This document shows, one piece after another, positions 22,858 to 31,245 of a stretch of 53,724 bases of DNA. Origin of the DNA: Ruminococcaceae bacterium UBA1417 (GTDB lineage: Bacteria; Bacillota; Clostridia; Oscillospirales; Acutalibacteraceae); assembly GCA_002305575.1 (NCBI GenBank), contig DBPP01000026.1:1-53724 (forward strand). Direction: 5' to 3'. Position 1 is the stretch's first letter. The number at the start of each line of letters is the position of its first letter. The notes under the pieces were generated by a model, which saw only the letters and a program-made list of their open reading frames with translations, was not told the origin of the DNA and made no database searches. The position numbers and the translations under genes are program-made.

Positions 22858-23772
22858 TTAACCCTTAACCGAACCGATTGTAACGCCTTTAACAAAATAC
22901 TTCTGCACGAACGGATACAGAAGGATGATCGGACCCGTCGCGATCACAGCCATAGCGAGCTTCAGGGTATTTGTCGGCAGGTTTTCTACCGGGATACCGA
23001 GCTGGCTGGCAACACGTGCCATCGCAGCCGCCTGCTGAATCATTCTGTACAGCATGTACTGCAGCGGATACTTCCACTCAGTGTTGATGTACAGCATCGC
23101 GTTGTACCAGTCATTCCAGTAGGTCAGCGCCATGAACAGGCCGATGGTTGCAAGACCGGAGCCGAGCAGCGGGAGAACAATCTGGAAGAAGATGCGCACT
23201 TCACCTGCGCCGTCGATCTTGGCAGATTCGATCAGCGCTGCCGGGATACCGGCCACAAAGTTACGCATAATCAGCATGTAGAAAACCGGCGTGAGGCCCG
23301 GCAGAATCAGGGCCAAAAGGTTATCCTTCAGTCCGTAGTACTGGATGTAGAAAATGTACGTGCAGACCATACCGCCGTTGAACAGCGTGGTGAAATAGAA
23401 GTAGAAGGAGATGACGTTTCTGTACTTGAAATCCTTGCGGCTGATCACAAAGGCCGTCATGGTCAGGAAGATCAGGCCGACGCCCGTACCGACCGCAGTG
23501 ATCAGAATCGTAATGCCGTAAGCATTGATGATATCCTGCGGATTGCGGAAAACGAATTCATACGCTTCCGTTGTGAACTCCTGCGGGAAAATGCTCAAGC
23601 CATTGAGACGAACCGCCTGCTCCGAAGATAAGGAACCGGAAATCAAAATGATAAACGGCAGAAGACAGACCAGAGCAACGATTGTGATGAATATGTAGCC
23701 GATGATATTGAAGGTCCAGGTTGACGCTGCAACCTTGATTTTTGTGGGCTTCACCGAAGTAGTAGCTGGCAT
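22858..23772 (-). CDS. Carbohydrate ABC transporter permease (LplC/MalG type)
   Basis: The 304-residue integral membrane protein has six helices and the cytoplasmic coupling loop Gly-Ile-Pro-Ala-Ala-Leu-Ile-Glu-Ser-Ala-Lys-Ile-Asp-Gly-Ala near 190-205, the EAA motif that docks the ATPase. The C-terminus ends Lys-Gly-Val-Thr-Ile-Gly-Ser-Val-Lys-Gly, characteristic of the LplC/YtcP branch that handles large oligosaccharides. AAAGGAGGAAAATAC precedes the ATG. It follows the partner permease by 19 bases. Confidence 0.93.
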   Translation of the reverse strand: MPATTSVKPTKIKVAASTWTFNIIGYIFITIVALVCLLPFIILISGSLSSEQAVRLNGLSIFPQEFTTEAYEFVFRNPQDIINAYGITILITAVGTGVGLIFLTMTAFVISRKDFKYRNVISFYFYFTTLFNGGMVCTYIFYIQYYGLKDNLLALILPGLTPVFYMLIMRNFVAGIPAALIESAKIDGAGEVRIFFQIVLPLLGSGLATIGLFMALTYWNDWYNAMLYINTEWKYPLQYMLYRMIQQAAAMARVASQLGIPVENLPTNTLKLAMAVIATGPIILLYPFVQKYFVKGVTIGSVKG

Positions 23773-23791
23773 GTATTTTCCTCCTTTCCGA

Positions 23792-24718
23792 TCAGAACAA
23801 TGCGTAATCGGCTTCGATCCGCTTTACGATGTTGTTGACGGCAACGATGATGATGAAGCACAGCGCAGACTGATAGAAAGAGGCCGCTGCTGTCATGCCC
23901 ATGTTCGGATTGGTCAGCAGTGCGCGGAACACGTATGTATCGATAACGTCCGTCGCATTGTAGAGTTGTCCGTTGGAACCGACAATCTGGTAGAACATCT
24001 CGAAGTCGCCGCGGAGAATTCGACCGACCTGAAGCAGAAGCATCGTCACAATTGTGGGCTTAATCGCCGGGAACGTGATGTACCAGATCTTCTGGAAGAT
24101 GTTGGCGCCATCAATGTCCGCCGCCTCATAGCACTCCGCGTCGATGCTGGTGATCGCCGCAATGTAGATGATGGAGTTGTAGCCGACCCACTTCCACGAG
24201 TTAAACGCGCAGATGATGATAACCCAAACCCACGCCATCTCTGACGTGTAGAGGTTGATTGGCTCGCCACCGAACGAACGAATGACGTTGTTCATAACGC
24301 CCGTCTCATAACTGAACAGGTTGAGAACAAACGTACCGACGATAACCCAGGAGATGAAGTACGGCAGGAAAATCACCGACTGCACAATACGCTTATAGAG
24401 CTTACCCATCATCTCCGAAATAACGATGGCCACAATAACAGCCAGCAGCTGGGAGACAAAGAGGTTCAGAAGGTTGTACAGAATGGTGTTCTTGGTGATG
24501 AGCCAGCCGGTTCCGGATTGGAACAGATAGGCAAAGTTGTCAAACCCATTCCAGTCACTGCCAAAGATACCGAGGTCATACCGGTAATTCTTGAATGCCA
24601 GCACAAGACCGGACATCGGCAGGTAGGCCAGAAAGAAGGTCAGGAGCACTGATGGCATCGCCATCAAAAACAGAACTTTGTTCTTTTTCAGTTCATACAC
24701 GAACCCGTGCTTCTTCAT
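23792..24718 (-). CDS. Sugar ABC transporter permease (LplB/MalF type)
   Basis: The 308-residue partner permease has six membrane helices, and an EAA loop Ala-Glu-Cys-Tyr-Glu-Ala-Ala-Asp-Ile-Asp-Gly-Ala near 205. The N-terminal Lys-Lys-Asn-Lys-Val-Leu-Phe-Leu-Met-Ala-Met-Pro and the final Arg-Ile-Glu-Ala-Asp-Tyr-Ala-Leu-Phe match the LplB/YteP group. It is the first gene of the transport operon. No gene for an ATP-binding subunit is found anywhere in the window. AAGGGGGAACGT precedes the ATG. Confidence 0.93.
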   Translation of the reverse strand: MKKHGFVYELKKNKVLFLMAMPSVLLTFFLAYLPMSGLVLAFKNYRYDLGIFGSDWNGFDNFAYLFQSGTGWLITKNTILYNLLNLFVSQLLAVIVAIVISEMMGKLYKRIVQSVIFLPYFISWVIVGTFVLNLFSYETGVMNNVIRSFGGEPINLYTSEMAWVWVIIICAFNSWKWVGYNSIIYIAAITSIDAECYEAADIDGANIFQKIWYITFPAIKPTIVTMLLLQVGRILRGDFEMFYQIVGSNGQLYNATDVIDTYVFRALLTNPNMGMTAAASFYQSALCFIIIVAVNNIVKRIEADYALF

Positions 24719-24810
24719 TTACGTTCCCCCTTATGAAATTCTTCCAAAATTGTTGTGAATTATCACACCAATATTGTATTATGAATGCATTGTGAATAAA
24801 AGGGGACAAT

Positions 24811-24836
24811 CTTACGATTTTAAGGAAAATTGTAAG
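24811..24836. promoter_or_regulatory. Inverted repeat upstream of the transport operon
   Basis: CTTACGATTTT-AAGG-AAAATTGTAAG has 11-base arms with one mismatch, 93-118 bases before the start of the first permease gene. It suits a binding site for the AraC-type regulator encoded at 26839-28413. No T-run follows in either direction. Elsewhere in 24719-24961 I see no reading frame; TGTGATAAT near 24755 may be an extended -10 but no good -35 accompanies it. Confidence 0.5.
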
Positions 24837-24961
24837 GTTTTTAACAAAACAAATCAACTTATTCTTTGTTTTTGTGTGGTTTGCTGTTGGTTTTGTATAT
24901 CCCTCAACTATCATCGTGCAAAGCACATGTTTTTATCCGTACTTTCCATTCTCTTTTATGC

Positions 24962-24994
24962 AAAAAGCACATGTGACAAATGCACATGTGCTTT
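24962..24994 (-). terminator. Terminator of the two-component operon
   Basis: AAAGCACATGTG-n7-CACATGTGCTTT with perfect 12-base arms, followed by TT on the minus strand, 18 bases after the kinase stop codon. Confidence 0.85.
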
Positions 24995-25012
24995 ACGAAA
25001 ATACTAATGCTT

Positions 25013-26842
25013 CTATAAATTTTCAATGCGCTTTTCTGCCTCTTCCAGCGTCAAAGCAGGCAAGCGGATGTACACCGTGGTTCCTGCTTCCTTGGTGTTG
25101 CGGTAGGTGACGCCATAATTCTCCCCGAAAGAGAGCTGGATGCGGGAATGGATGTTTTTTACGCCGTAACCGGAAACCTGGCGCGACGTGTTTTTGCGGA
25201 ATATCGCCTGCATCTGTGCTTCCGTCATGCCCGGCCCATCGTCCGAAATTGTGAACACAAGATCGTGCGCCTCACGCTTTGCGGTAATCCAGATGTTGCA
25301 CACACCGCGTTCGGGATTTTCCGCAAAACCATGTACAATGGCATTCTCGACAAAAGGTTGCAGAATAATATTGATGCAGGCAAGCGATTGCAACGCTTCC
25401 GGCACATGGATGTGCAGGCAGATAGCGTCATCAAAATGCCGGTTTTCAATGCCGACATAGGCGCGCACATGCTCGAGCTCCTCGCGGACAGTGAGGAGCT
25501 GCCGGCCTTTATTCAGACTGATTCTATAAAACTTGGCGAGGTTCTGCGCAATTTCTGAAATCTCCGGTGCATCGTGCTCGAAAGCCTCCCAGTTGATCAG
25601 ATCCAGCGTATTGTAGAGAAAGTGCGGGTTGATCTGTGCCTGTAATGCGCGCAGCTCGGCGGATTTCACCGCCTTACCGGAACGGTACTGAGCACGCATC
25701 AGATTTTGCAGCTCCGACGTCATCGCACTGAAGCTGCTGAACAATTCGGAAATTTCATCTTCATCCCGGTCATTGTGCGGCGTGGGTTTCAGTTGACCGG
25801 AACGCACGCGCTGAATCATCGCATTCAAATTCTTCAGACGGCGCGTATACGAATTGGAAAGCATAATGGATACAAATATAATGGCAGCCAGAACAAGCAC
25901 GGCCAGCAATACAAGCACTACGGTCACATAATGGCTCTGCGCGCTGACATCGCTGACTGGGATCATCGTCACGAACGTCCACCGTGCATTTGGAATTCGG
26001 CGGCGCAAAACATAATACGATACTCCGTTTACCTCCATGGTCGCCCAGGTTTCATCATCTCCACTGACAGGCAGCACACGTTCGTGTTTCATAGCCCAAT
26101 ACTTGGCATCGTCTGTAGAGGCAATCAGCTGCCGGTATTCGTCCATCAGGTAAACAAACGATCCGTCGGTCGTCTGCGCATAGGAGAGCACATTGGAGAA
26201 CGCCTCCACCTGCACGCTGATCTGCTCGATACAAATCTGCCGGGCAGCCCCGTCTGTTGTCCGCACAGGACGCAGCATCGTCACCACACGCGTAGGGACA
26301 TCGCTGCCAGGTGTGTACATATCAACCGGCGGCGAAAAATAGTAGCGATCGCGCCGGGCCGTATACACAAAACGCATGTAATCGGAACGTGTAGCCAACG
26401 TTTCGAGCGACATAATGTGCGTATTGTTATTTGTGTATGGGATATCGCCGCGCAGATAGATACCCGTGCGGAATATGACATCCATACTTTCCGACGAAGC
26501 GAAAACGTCGTCCAACCGCAAAAACTCGCGGTAGCGCTCGTCAATGGAAATCTCCTTTGCAAAGTCCCGGTCGCCGAGGATTCGTTGCAGATCCCCATTA
26601 TAATAGATACTGTCCGAAGCGTAGATCATCATTTCAATATAGCTCGCCGCCAGATCGTACGCCTGGTCATAGCTGCTGCGTGCGGAGGAAAGCACCTGGG
26701 CCTCGCTGCCGGAAAACAAGATCCGGTGCACACCGATCAGCGCCAGAATCATAACCGCCAGAACAGGCAGAGAAAACGACACAATGAGCCGCGTGCGCAT
26801 TGCGCCGTGCCTGCGCGTCATGCGGGGTAACTTTTCTTTCAC
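25013..26842 (-). CDS. Sensor histidine kinase, YesM type
   Basis: The 609-residue membrane kinase has a helix at about 18-40, an extracellular sensor of about 250 residues, a second helix near 300-325, HAMP, then the phosphoacceptor region with Gln-Ile-Asn-Pro-His-Phe-Leu-Tyr-Asn-Thr-Leu-Asp near 400-411 (His phosphorylated) and an ATPase domain with Asp-Asp-Gly-Pro-Gly-Met near 545. It begins with GTG, which overlaps the regulator stop as GTGA. Such kinases sense sugars directly or through the binding protein of the neighbouring transporter. Confidence 0.93.
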   Translation of the reverse strand: MKEKLPRMTRRHGAMRTRLIVSFSLPVLAVMILALIGVHRILFSGSEAQVLSSARSSYDQAYDLAASYIEMMIYASDSIYYNGDLQRILGDRDFAKEISIDERYREFLRLDDVFASSESMDVIFRTGIYLRGDIPYTNNNTHIMSLETLATRSDYMRFVYTARRDRYYFSPPVDMYTPGSDVPTRVVTMLRPVRTTDGAARQICIEQISVQVEAFSNVLSYAQTTDGSFVYLMDEYRQLIASTDDAKYWAMKHERVLPVSGDDETWATMEVNGVSYYVLRRRIPNARWTFVTMIPVSDVSAQSHYVTVVLVLLAVLVLAAIIFVSIMLSNSYTRRLKNLNAMIQRVRSGQLKPTPHNDRDEDEISELFSSFSAMTSELQNLMRAQYRSGKAVKSAELRALQAQINPHFLYNTLDLINWEAFEHDAPEISEIAQNLAKFYRISLNKGRQLLTVREELEHVRAYVGIENRHFDDAICLHIHVPEALQSLACINIILQPFVENAIVHGFAENPERGVCNIWITAKREAHDLVFTISDDGPGMTEAQMQAIFRKNTSRQVSGYGVKNIHSRIQLSFGENYGVTYRNTKEAGTTVYIRLPALTLEEAEKRIENL

Positions 26843-28413
26843 GATAGCTGCTTCTCCCTGTACTCAGAGGGCGTCATGCCCACATGGCGTTTAAAGATCT
26901 TGGCAAAATAGTTCGGGTCTTCATACCCAACCATTTCGGCAATATGATATAGCTTCAGCTGCTTATCCATAAGCAGCTGCATCGAGTACTCGATGCGCAA
27001 TTCCGTGAGATACTGCCCAATGGTTTTGCCCGTGCGCTTTTTAAACAGCCCGGATAAATAAGTCGGCGTCAAATAGACGCTTTCCGCAAGCGACTTGACC
27101 GAAAGGTCCTTATCAGCATAATTTGTACGCATAATACGCATCACCTGCAACACCGCGGGACGGTTCTCATCATCGGCCTGCCAGCGCATGGTGATTTCAT
27201 GGGCGCAGCCGCGCACAAAATCACTCAGCGCGTCGATGGTTTCCAGTGTCTGCATCCGACTGATGCCGCTGATCACCGGGCTGCTCTCCCCAGACTCCGG
27301 GGGAATATGCCGTTCATTCTCTGTATTCATCAAGTACACCAGCGAGTAATAAACATTGCGGATCTGTTCCGGATTAGCATCCGTCTGCGCGGAAAGCAAC
27401 CGCCGAATCTCTTCGAGGATCTGGTCTATTTCCTGTCGGTTTCGGCGGCTGAACGCCGTCGCAAACGCGTGGATCTGCGCCTTGTCCAGAACAACCGGCA
27501 CCACGGGGCAACTCGAATATCGGGTGGCCGCGCATCCCCAACCCTTAAAAAACAGTTCGCGCAACCCGTATTGTATCGTATTAAACGATCGATACAGCAT
27601 CATTTTGTTTGTCTCGCAGGAACCGCAGGAAAGGAAAAACCGCTTCTCATCCACACGGAGAGTCGCGATACCGCTGTGCAGCCGCTTCAGGCATGTGGAG
27701 GTGTCTTCAATTTCCTCTTTCCTCCCGCACAACAGGATCAGGAAGTCACGGTCATCCACAAACGCGCCGTAGCGCATACCGTCTTGTGTGACTGGGCCAA
27801 GCGATGCAAGATACGCGCGCAGTTCTTTTTCCGCCGCAACGGGGTTGGCAATCGGGTCTTCCGCACGCAGCAGACAAAATCGGTACAGCGCGTATTCGCG
27901 GGCAAACAGTCCCACAATTTTGAGACATTTTTCGAAGTTCTCCGGATAATCGCCGTAAGCGAGCGCGCGCAGCACAATTTTACCCACCATGCCGCGGCTT
28001 TCGGCAATGGTTTCATCCGCTTCCGCCTTGCGCTGCTGCTCTTCGCAAGCGGCAATGGCCTTTTTCACAGCCGCCGCGAGAAGCTCCGGCCGCACAGGCT
28101 TTTCAATATAATCCACAGCGCCGAGGGAGATCGCCGCTTTCAGATATTCCTTGTCCGCGTAACCGCTGACAAAAATGATCTGACATTCCGGGTACTGCGC
28201 GTGAATTTCCGTACACATTTCCACGCCGCCCATGCCGCGCATCCGAATATCGGACAAAATGATATCCGGACGGATTTTTTCGCAAAGCGCAAACGCCTCC
28301 ACTGCGCTTTCTGCGCACTCCACCATGCCGATACCGAGATTTTCCCAATCCATATACCGGGCCAGGCCGTTGCGAATTGTCCGCTCATCATCCACAATCA
28401 ACAGCTTAATCAT
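26839..28413 (-). CDS. AraC-type response regulator, YesN type
   Basis: The 524-residue regulator has a receiver domain (1-120) with Asp-Asp at 8-9, phosphorylation site Asp55 in Leu-Ser-Asp-Ile-Arg-Met, and Lys near 105. A central region of about 280 residues follows, and a C-terminal AraC/XylS DNA-binding domain (about 425-524) with two helix-turn-helix motifs ending Gly-Tyr-Glu-Asp-Pro-Asn-Tyr-Phe...Pro-Ser-Glu-Tyr-Arg. It presumably activates the adjacent transport and glycosidase genes. The ATG at 28413 has GAAGGAG upstream; the longer frame to 28503 runs through the leader hairpins. Confidence 0.93.
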   Translation of the reverse strand: MIKLLIVDDERTIRNGLARYMDWENLGIGMVECAESAVEAFALCEKIRPDIILSDIRMRGMGGVEMCTEIHAQYPECQIIFVSGYADKEYLKAAISLGAVDYIEKPVRPELLAAAVKKAIAACEEQQRKAEADETIAESRGMVGKIVLRALAYGDYPENFEKCLKIVGLFAREYALYRFCLLRAEDPIANPVAAEKELRAYLASLGPVTQDGMRYGAFVDDRDFLILLCGRKEEIEDTSTCLKRLHSGIATLRVDEKRFFLSCGSCETNKMMLYRSFNTIQYGLRELFFKGWGCAATRYSSCPVVPVVLDKAQIHAFATAFSRRNRQEIDQILEEIRRLLSAQTDANPEQIRNVYYSLVYLMNTENERHIPPESGESSPVISGISRMQTLETIDALSDFVRGCAHEITMRWQADDENRPAVLQVMRIMRTNYADKDLSVKSLAESVYLTPTYLSGLFKKRTGKTIGQYLTELRIEYSMQLLMDKQLKLYHIAEMVGYEDPNYFAKIFKRHVGMTPSEYREKQLS

Positions 28414-28514
28414 ACGCTCACTCCTTCGCCGAACCGTGCCTGTCTGCACAGACGACTTGTTCCCAAAAACTGCCCGATCACCGTGCTGCACAAAATGCAG
28501 CAAAACACAAATAT

Positions 28515-28543
28515 ATTATAGTTTACTTTGTGCATTTTGTCAA
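28515..28543 (-). promoter_or_regulatory. Consensus sigma-A promoter of the two-component operon
   Basis: TTGACA, 17-bp spacer, TATAAT on the minus strand, about 100 bases before the regulator start. The leader contains GCTGCA-n5-TGCAGC (28485-28501) and GTCTG-CA-CAGAC (28442-28453). Confidence 0.85.
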
Positions 28544-28581
28544 TTAAAAATAAAAATATCCGTTTAATTTTGTTTAAACAG

Positions 28582-28612
28582 AAAAGGCGCTCCGCAAATT
28601 CTGCGGAGCGCC
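28582..28612 (-). terminator. Terminator of hpf
   Basis: GGCGCTCCGCA...TGCGGAGCGCC followed by TTTT on the minus strand, 26 bases after the hpf stop codon. Confidence 0.88.
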
Positions 28613-28637
28613 TACAAAGGCTTTATGGTGCTAAAAC

Positions 28638-29159
28638 TCAGGTTTCCGGTTCAAGGACACCGTATTTGCCGTCGTTGCGCTTATAGACAACATTGATTTC
28701 ACCGCCCGCGTCATCGCGGAACAGGAAAAACGTGTGGCCGAGCAGGTTCATCTGCAAAATGGCCTCTTCAACGGTCATGGTGCGGACATAAAACGTCTTA
28801 CGTTTTGCGATTTCAATCTCCTCATCCGGCTCCTCTTCATAATCCCCGGACAGCTCAAACTGCCGCACTTTTTTGGCTCGCTCAAGACGCGTCTTGTTTT
28901 TGCGGATTTGTCTTCCCATGGCGGCGATCACATCGTCGAGTGCCTCGTTCATTTCATCCGCGGCTGCCTCTGCACGGTAGATCATCCCGCGCTGCTTGAT
29001 CGTAATTTCCACCGTCTGCCGATTCTTCTCGACAGTCACTTTCACAAGCGCTTCCGCATCCGCATCAAAAATACGCTCAAATTTTGTCAGCTTACGCTGT
29101 ACCAGTTCTTTAAAATTCTCTCTGAGGTTGACTTTTCTTCCAACGATCGTAACGTTCAT
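28638..29159 (-). CDS. hpf: Ribosome hibernation promoting factor (long form)
   Basis: The 173-residue long HPF binds the 30S decoding region with its N-terminal domain (1-100: Met-Asn-Val-Thr-Ile-Val-Gly-Arg-Lys) and joins two ribosomes through its C-terminal dimerisation domain (about 117-172: Lys-Arg-Lys-Thr-Phe...Glu-Ala-Ile-Leu-Gln-Met...Gly-His-x-Phe-Phe-Leu-Phe). An acidic linker lies between. The ATG at 29159 aligns with the family; 23 additional in-frame residues upstream run through a leader hairpin. The ribosome binding site is weak, so the leader may matter for control. Confidence 0.93.
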   Translation of the reverse strand: MNVTIVGRKVNLRENFKELVQRKLTKFERIFDADAEALVKVTVEKNRQTVEITIKQRGMIYRAEAAADEMNEALDDVIAAMGRQIRKNKTRLERAKKVRQFELSGDYEEEPDEEIEIAKRKTFYVRTMTVEEAILQMNLLGHTFFLFRDDAGGEINVVYKRNDGKYGVLEPET

Positions 29160-29180
29160 ACAACTACCCGTTTCTTCCGC

Positions 29181-29206
29181 GGAAAGCACAAAAGGATGTG
29201 CTTTCC
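29181..29206 (-). promoter_or_regulatory. Hairpin in the hpf leader
   Basis: GGAAAGCACA and TGTGCTTTCC pair perfectly around a six-base loop, 22 bases before the hpf start codon. No T-run follows, so it is not an ordinary terminator. It could limit translation or mark an attenuator. Confidence 0.5.
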
Positions 29207-29292
29207 ATTCTTCGCGGAACAAACACATCCTTTCTGAAAGACAGAGCTTCCAATATTCAGGTCAGCGGCCTATGCCGTCTCTCTGTATTCTT

Positions 29293-29320
29293 AGTATAAC
29301 ACATCCTATAAAAAAATCAA
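29293..29320 (-). promoter_or_regulatory. Promoter of hpf
   Basis: TTGATT, 16-bp spacer, TATACT on the minus strand. It gives a leader of about 130 bases. Confidence 0.65.
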
Positions 29321-29358
29321 TATAAATTTAAAAATTTCAAATGTGATATACAAAAAGT

Positions 29359-29733
29359 TCACTTTTGCGCGTCTATAAAACGAAGCAACGTCTCCTCGTC
29401 CGTGCAGTCATCATAGTCTCCATACACGCCGACGCGGTGGTAAACTACGCCGTTTTCCTCATTGTACGCGAGGCGATCCAGCAACGCTGCGCGTCCATGC
29501 AACCGGATATAACGGCAGAAAACACGCGGTTTCATTTTCTGAAGCAGCCCTTTCATACAGGTTTTCTCCCCACACGCCCAGCACCCATCCAGCCCTTTGG
29601 CCAGAGAACACAAGCGGTTTTCACAGACTGCCGCACCGGGACACCCGCCCGCTTCGCACCCCGTACAGGTGTCATTCTCACTGCACAAACAGCAGGCGAG
29701 GCCGCACCGGCCAAAACCCAGTTCCCGTTTCAT
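29359..29733 (-). CDS. Cysteine-rich DUF3795-type protein
   Basis: The 124-residue protein carries eleven cysteines in the first 60 residues, in the DUF3795 order: Cys-Gly-Leu-Ala-Cys...Cys-x-Gly-Cys...Cys-Ser-Leu-Ala-Lys...Gly-Cys-Trp-x-Cys...Cys. The pattern suggests a metal or Fe-S centre, but no activity is known for the family. The C-terminal half lacks cysteine. GGAGGG precedes the ATG. It lies alone between the hpf promoter and the terminator of the gene upstream. Confidence 0.75.
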   Translation of the reverse strand: MKRELGFGRCGLACCLCSENDTCTGCEAGGCPGAAVCENRLCSLAKGLDGCWACGEKTCMKGLLQKMKPRVFCRYIRLHGRAALLDRLAYNEENGVVYHRVGVYGDYDDCTDEETLLRFIDAQK

Positions 29734-29838
29734 CCATTTCCCTCCGTTCGCTACATCCGCTCAGACGGCACGCCTGCACGGGTATGCCCGAATTTACCGC
29801 AATCCGCTGCATGCCAAAGCGACGCCTTTCACAAAACT

Positions 29839-29867
29839 AAAAAGCCCTCCGAATTTCTTCGGAGGGC
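29839..29867 (-). terminator. Terminator of the yab/divIC cluster
   Basis: GCCCTCCGAA...TTCGGAGGGC followed by TTTTT on the minus strand, just after the stop of the S1-domain gene. Confidence 0.88.
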
Positions 29868-29875
29868 GCAGAGAC

Positions 29876-30376
29876 TCAGCCGCCTCTCGGGCCTTTGCGC
29901 GAATATCCGCCGCGCTTGTTTTCCGCCCGCTTCAAGTCGGAAATTTTTTCATCGCTCATCTGCTTAAACCGGGACATCATGTCCTCAAACGAGCCGGAAT
30001 TCTCCCGAGCACGCCATTCGTAATCACCCGGGCGTCCAGGGCTCTGCACAGGCGGTTCCGCATCGCGGCGCACGCGATTCTGGCGTGGCGGGCGATTCTC
30101 CTCCCTGCGGCGCGGCGGGCGCTGCTGGGCAGATTCATCCGCCTTTTTCATGGAGAGGCTGATCTTGCCGTCTTCGTTGATGCCGATCACCTTGACCTTG
30201 ACCGTCTGGCCCTCCGTCACGAAATCGCGGATTTCCTTGACAAAGACCGGCGCCACTTCGGAAATATGCACCATACCGGTCTTACCGCCGCCGATATCCA
30301 CAAATGCGCCGAACTTCGTGATCCCCGTCACTTTGCCCTCAAAAATTGCTCCTACCTCAAGCTTTGTTTCCTGCAT
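29876..30376 (-). CDS. yabR: S1 RNA-binding domain protein (YabR type)
   Basis: Residues 1-75 are a single S1 domain (Gly-Ala-Ile-Phe-Glu-Gly-Lys-Val...Phe-Gly-Ala-Phe-Val-Asp-Ile...Gly-Met-Val-His-Ile-Ser-Glu) with the basic and aromatic surface that contacts RNA. The tail of about 90 residues is rich in Arg, Pro and Gly, disordered, and longer than in Bacillus YabR. Such proteins associate with ribosomes and modulate translation. Position directly after divIC matches the B. subtilis order. Last gene of the cluster. Confidence 0.88.
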   Translation of the reverse strand: MQETKLEVGAIFEGKVTGITKFGAFVDIGGGKTGMVHISEVAPVFVKEIRDFVTEGQTVKVKVIGINEDGKISLSMKKADESAQQRPPRRREENRPPRQNRVRRDAEPPVQSPGRPGDYEWRARENSGSFEDMMSRFKQMSDEKISDLKRAENKRGGYSRKGPRGG

Positions 30377-30411
30377 ACCCTGTTCATTTCCTCCGGGATT
30401 GAAAAATAAAT

Positions 30412-30717
30412 TTAGTTGTTGCCGCCGACATTGTAAAATACACGCTCGCCCGGCTTTACATAATCCAGCTCGTAGCGCGCCTGTTTTTCCGCATACTCGT
30501 CGCTGTCCGCATCCTCCGCATCCAGATCATACCGCAGGCCGTCGTTGATGACCTGCTGCTCCTCCAGCGCCTGCTCCAACTCTGCCAGTTCCGCTTTCTT
30601 CTGGTTGATGGAAATCTGCTGGCTGACCAGCATCGAAACCATGAAAAACGCAAAACACAAAATAGAGATTTTCAAAAGGAGACTTCCCTTATATTTCTTT
30701 TTCTTGACTTCCTGCAT
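30412..30717 (-). CDS. divIC: Septum formation initiator (DivIC/FtsB family)
   Basis: This 101-residue bitopic protein has a basic cytoplasmic N-terminus, one membrane helix (about 14-33) and an extracellular coiled coil (about 38-65), ending in Glu-Arg-Val-Phe-Tyr-Asn. The family joins FtsL and DivIB in the division complex. The ATG at 30717 has AAAGGGGAAAG upstream; 19 extra in-frame residues before it are discounted. It lies between yabQ and the S1 gene, as in B. subtilis. Confidence 0.88.
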   Translation of the reverse strand: MQEVKKKKYKGSLLLKISILCFAFFMVSMLVSQQISINQKKAELAELEQALEEQQVINDGLRYDLDAEDADSDEYAEKQARYELDYVKPGERVFYNVGGNN

Positions 30718-30798
30718 GGGCTTTCCCCTTTCCCTTGGCCGGCTGACCGGCTGCGATATCCTTGCTTTTCCCATTATATAATAGCCGACGGGCGTTAT

Positions 30799-31245
30799 TC
30801 AAGTCTTTTTTTCGTTTTTTTTCGCTTTATTTCCAAAAAATCCGCGTCTTTTCTCACTTTCTGCCGGGGATGGATGTTTTTTCCGCAGAAAAATTTTTCC
30901 GACGCGTTTCAGCCCGCTGCGAACCCTGCACGACACGCGCCGAAGCCGTGCGGCAAGGCGCGGCAGAAGCCGGCGCACAGCGTGCGTCAGCGACAGATCC
31001 ACACACAGAAACCCGATGATCTCGCACGCTGCCTGAAAAAAGCGCAAGTTTCCCTTCGACACGGCGAGCGCCAAAATGAAGGTGGAAAGCGCCGCGAGCA
31101 GCGCAAGAAGCAGGTCCAGCGCAGCCGTTGCCACACGGCCGAGAGACAGCAGGATCCGCAGCGCCTCGAGCACGGCAAAAAGCAGGCCGATCAGCGCCCC
31201 CAGCAGCAGGCTGAGCGCGATGGCTTCCGGTGCAACGCCACTCAT
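30799..31245 (-). CDS. yabQ: Spore cortex biosynthesis membrane protein YabQ
   Basis: The 148-residue protein has about three membrane helices in the first 90 residues (Leu-Leu-Leu-Gly-Ala-Leu-Ile-Gly-Leu-Leu-Phe...Asp-Leu-Leu-Leu-Ala-Leu) and a basic tail with a Lys-rich end. YabQ localises to the forespore outer membrane and is needed for cortex formation. The identification rests on the helix pattern and on its place after yabP, with which it overlaps as ATGA. Confidence 0.85.
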   Translation of the reverse strand: MSGVAPEAIALSLLLGALIGLLFAVLEALRILLSLGRVATAALDLLLALLAALSTFILALAVSKGNLRFFQAACEIIGFLCVDLSLTHAVRRLLPRLAARLRRVSCRVRSGLKRVGKIFLRKKHPSPAESEKRRGFFGNKAKKNEKKT

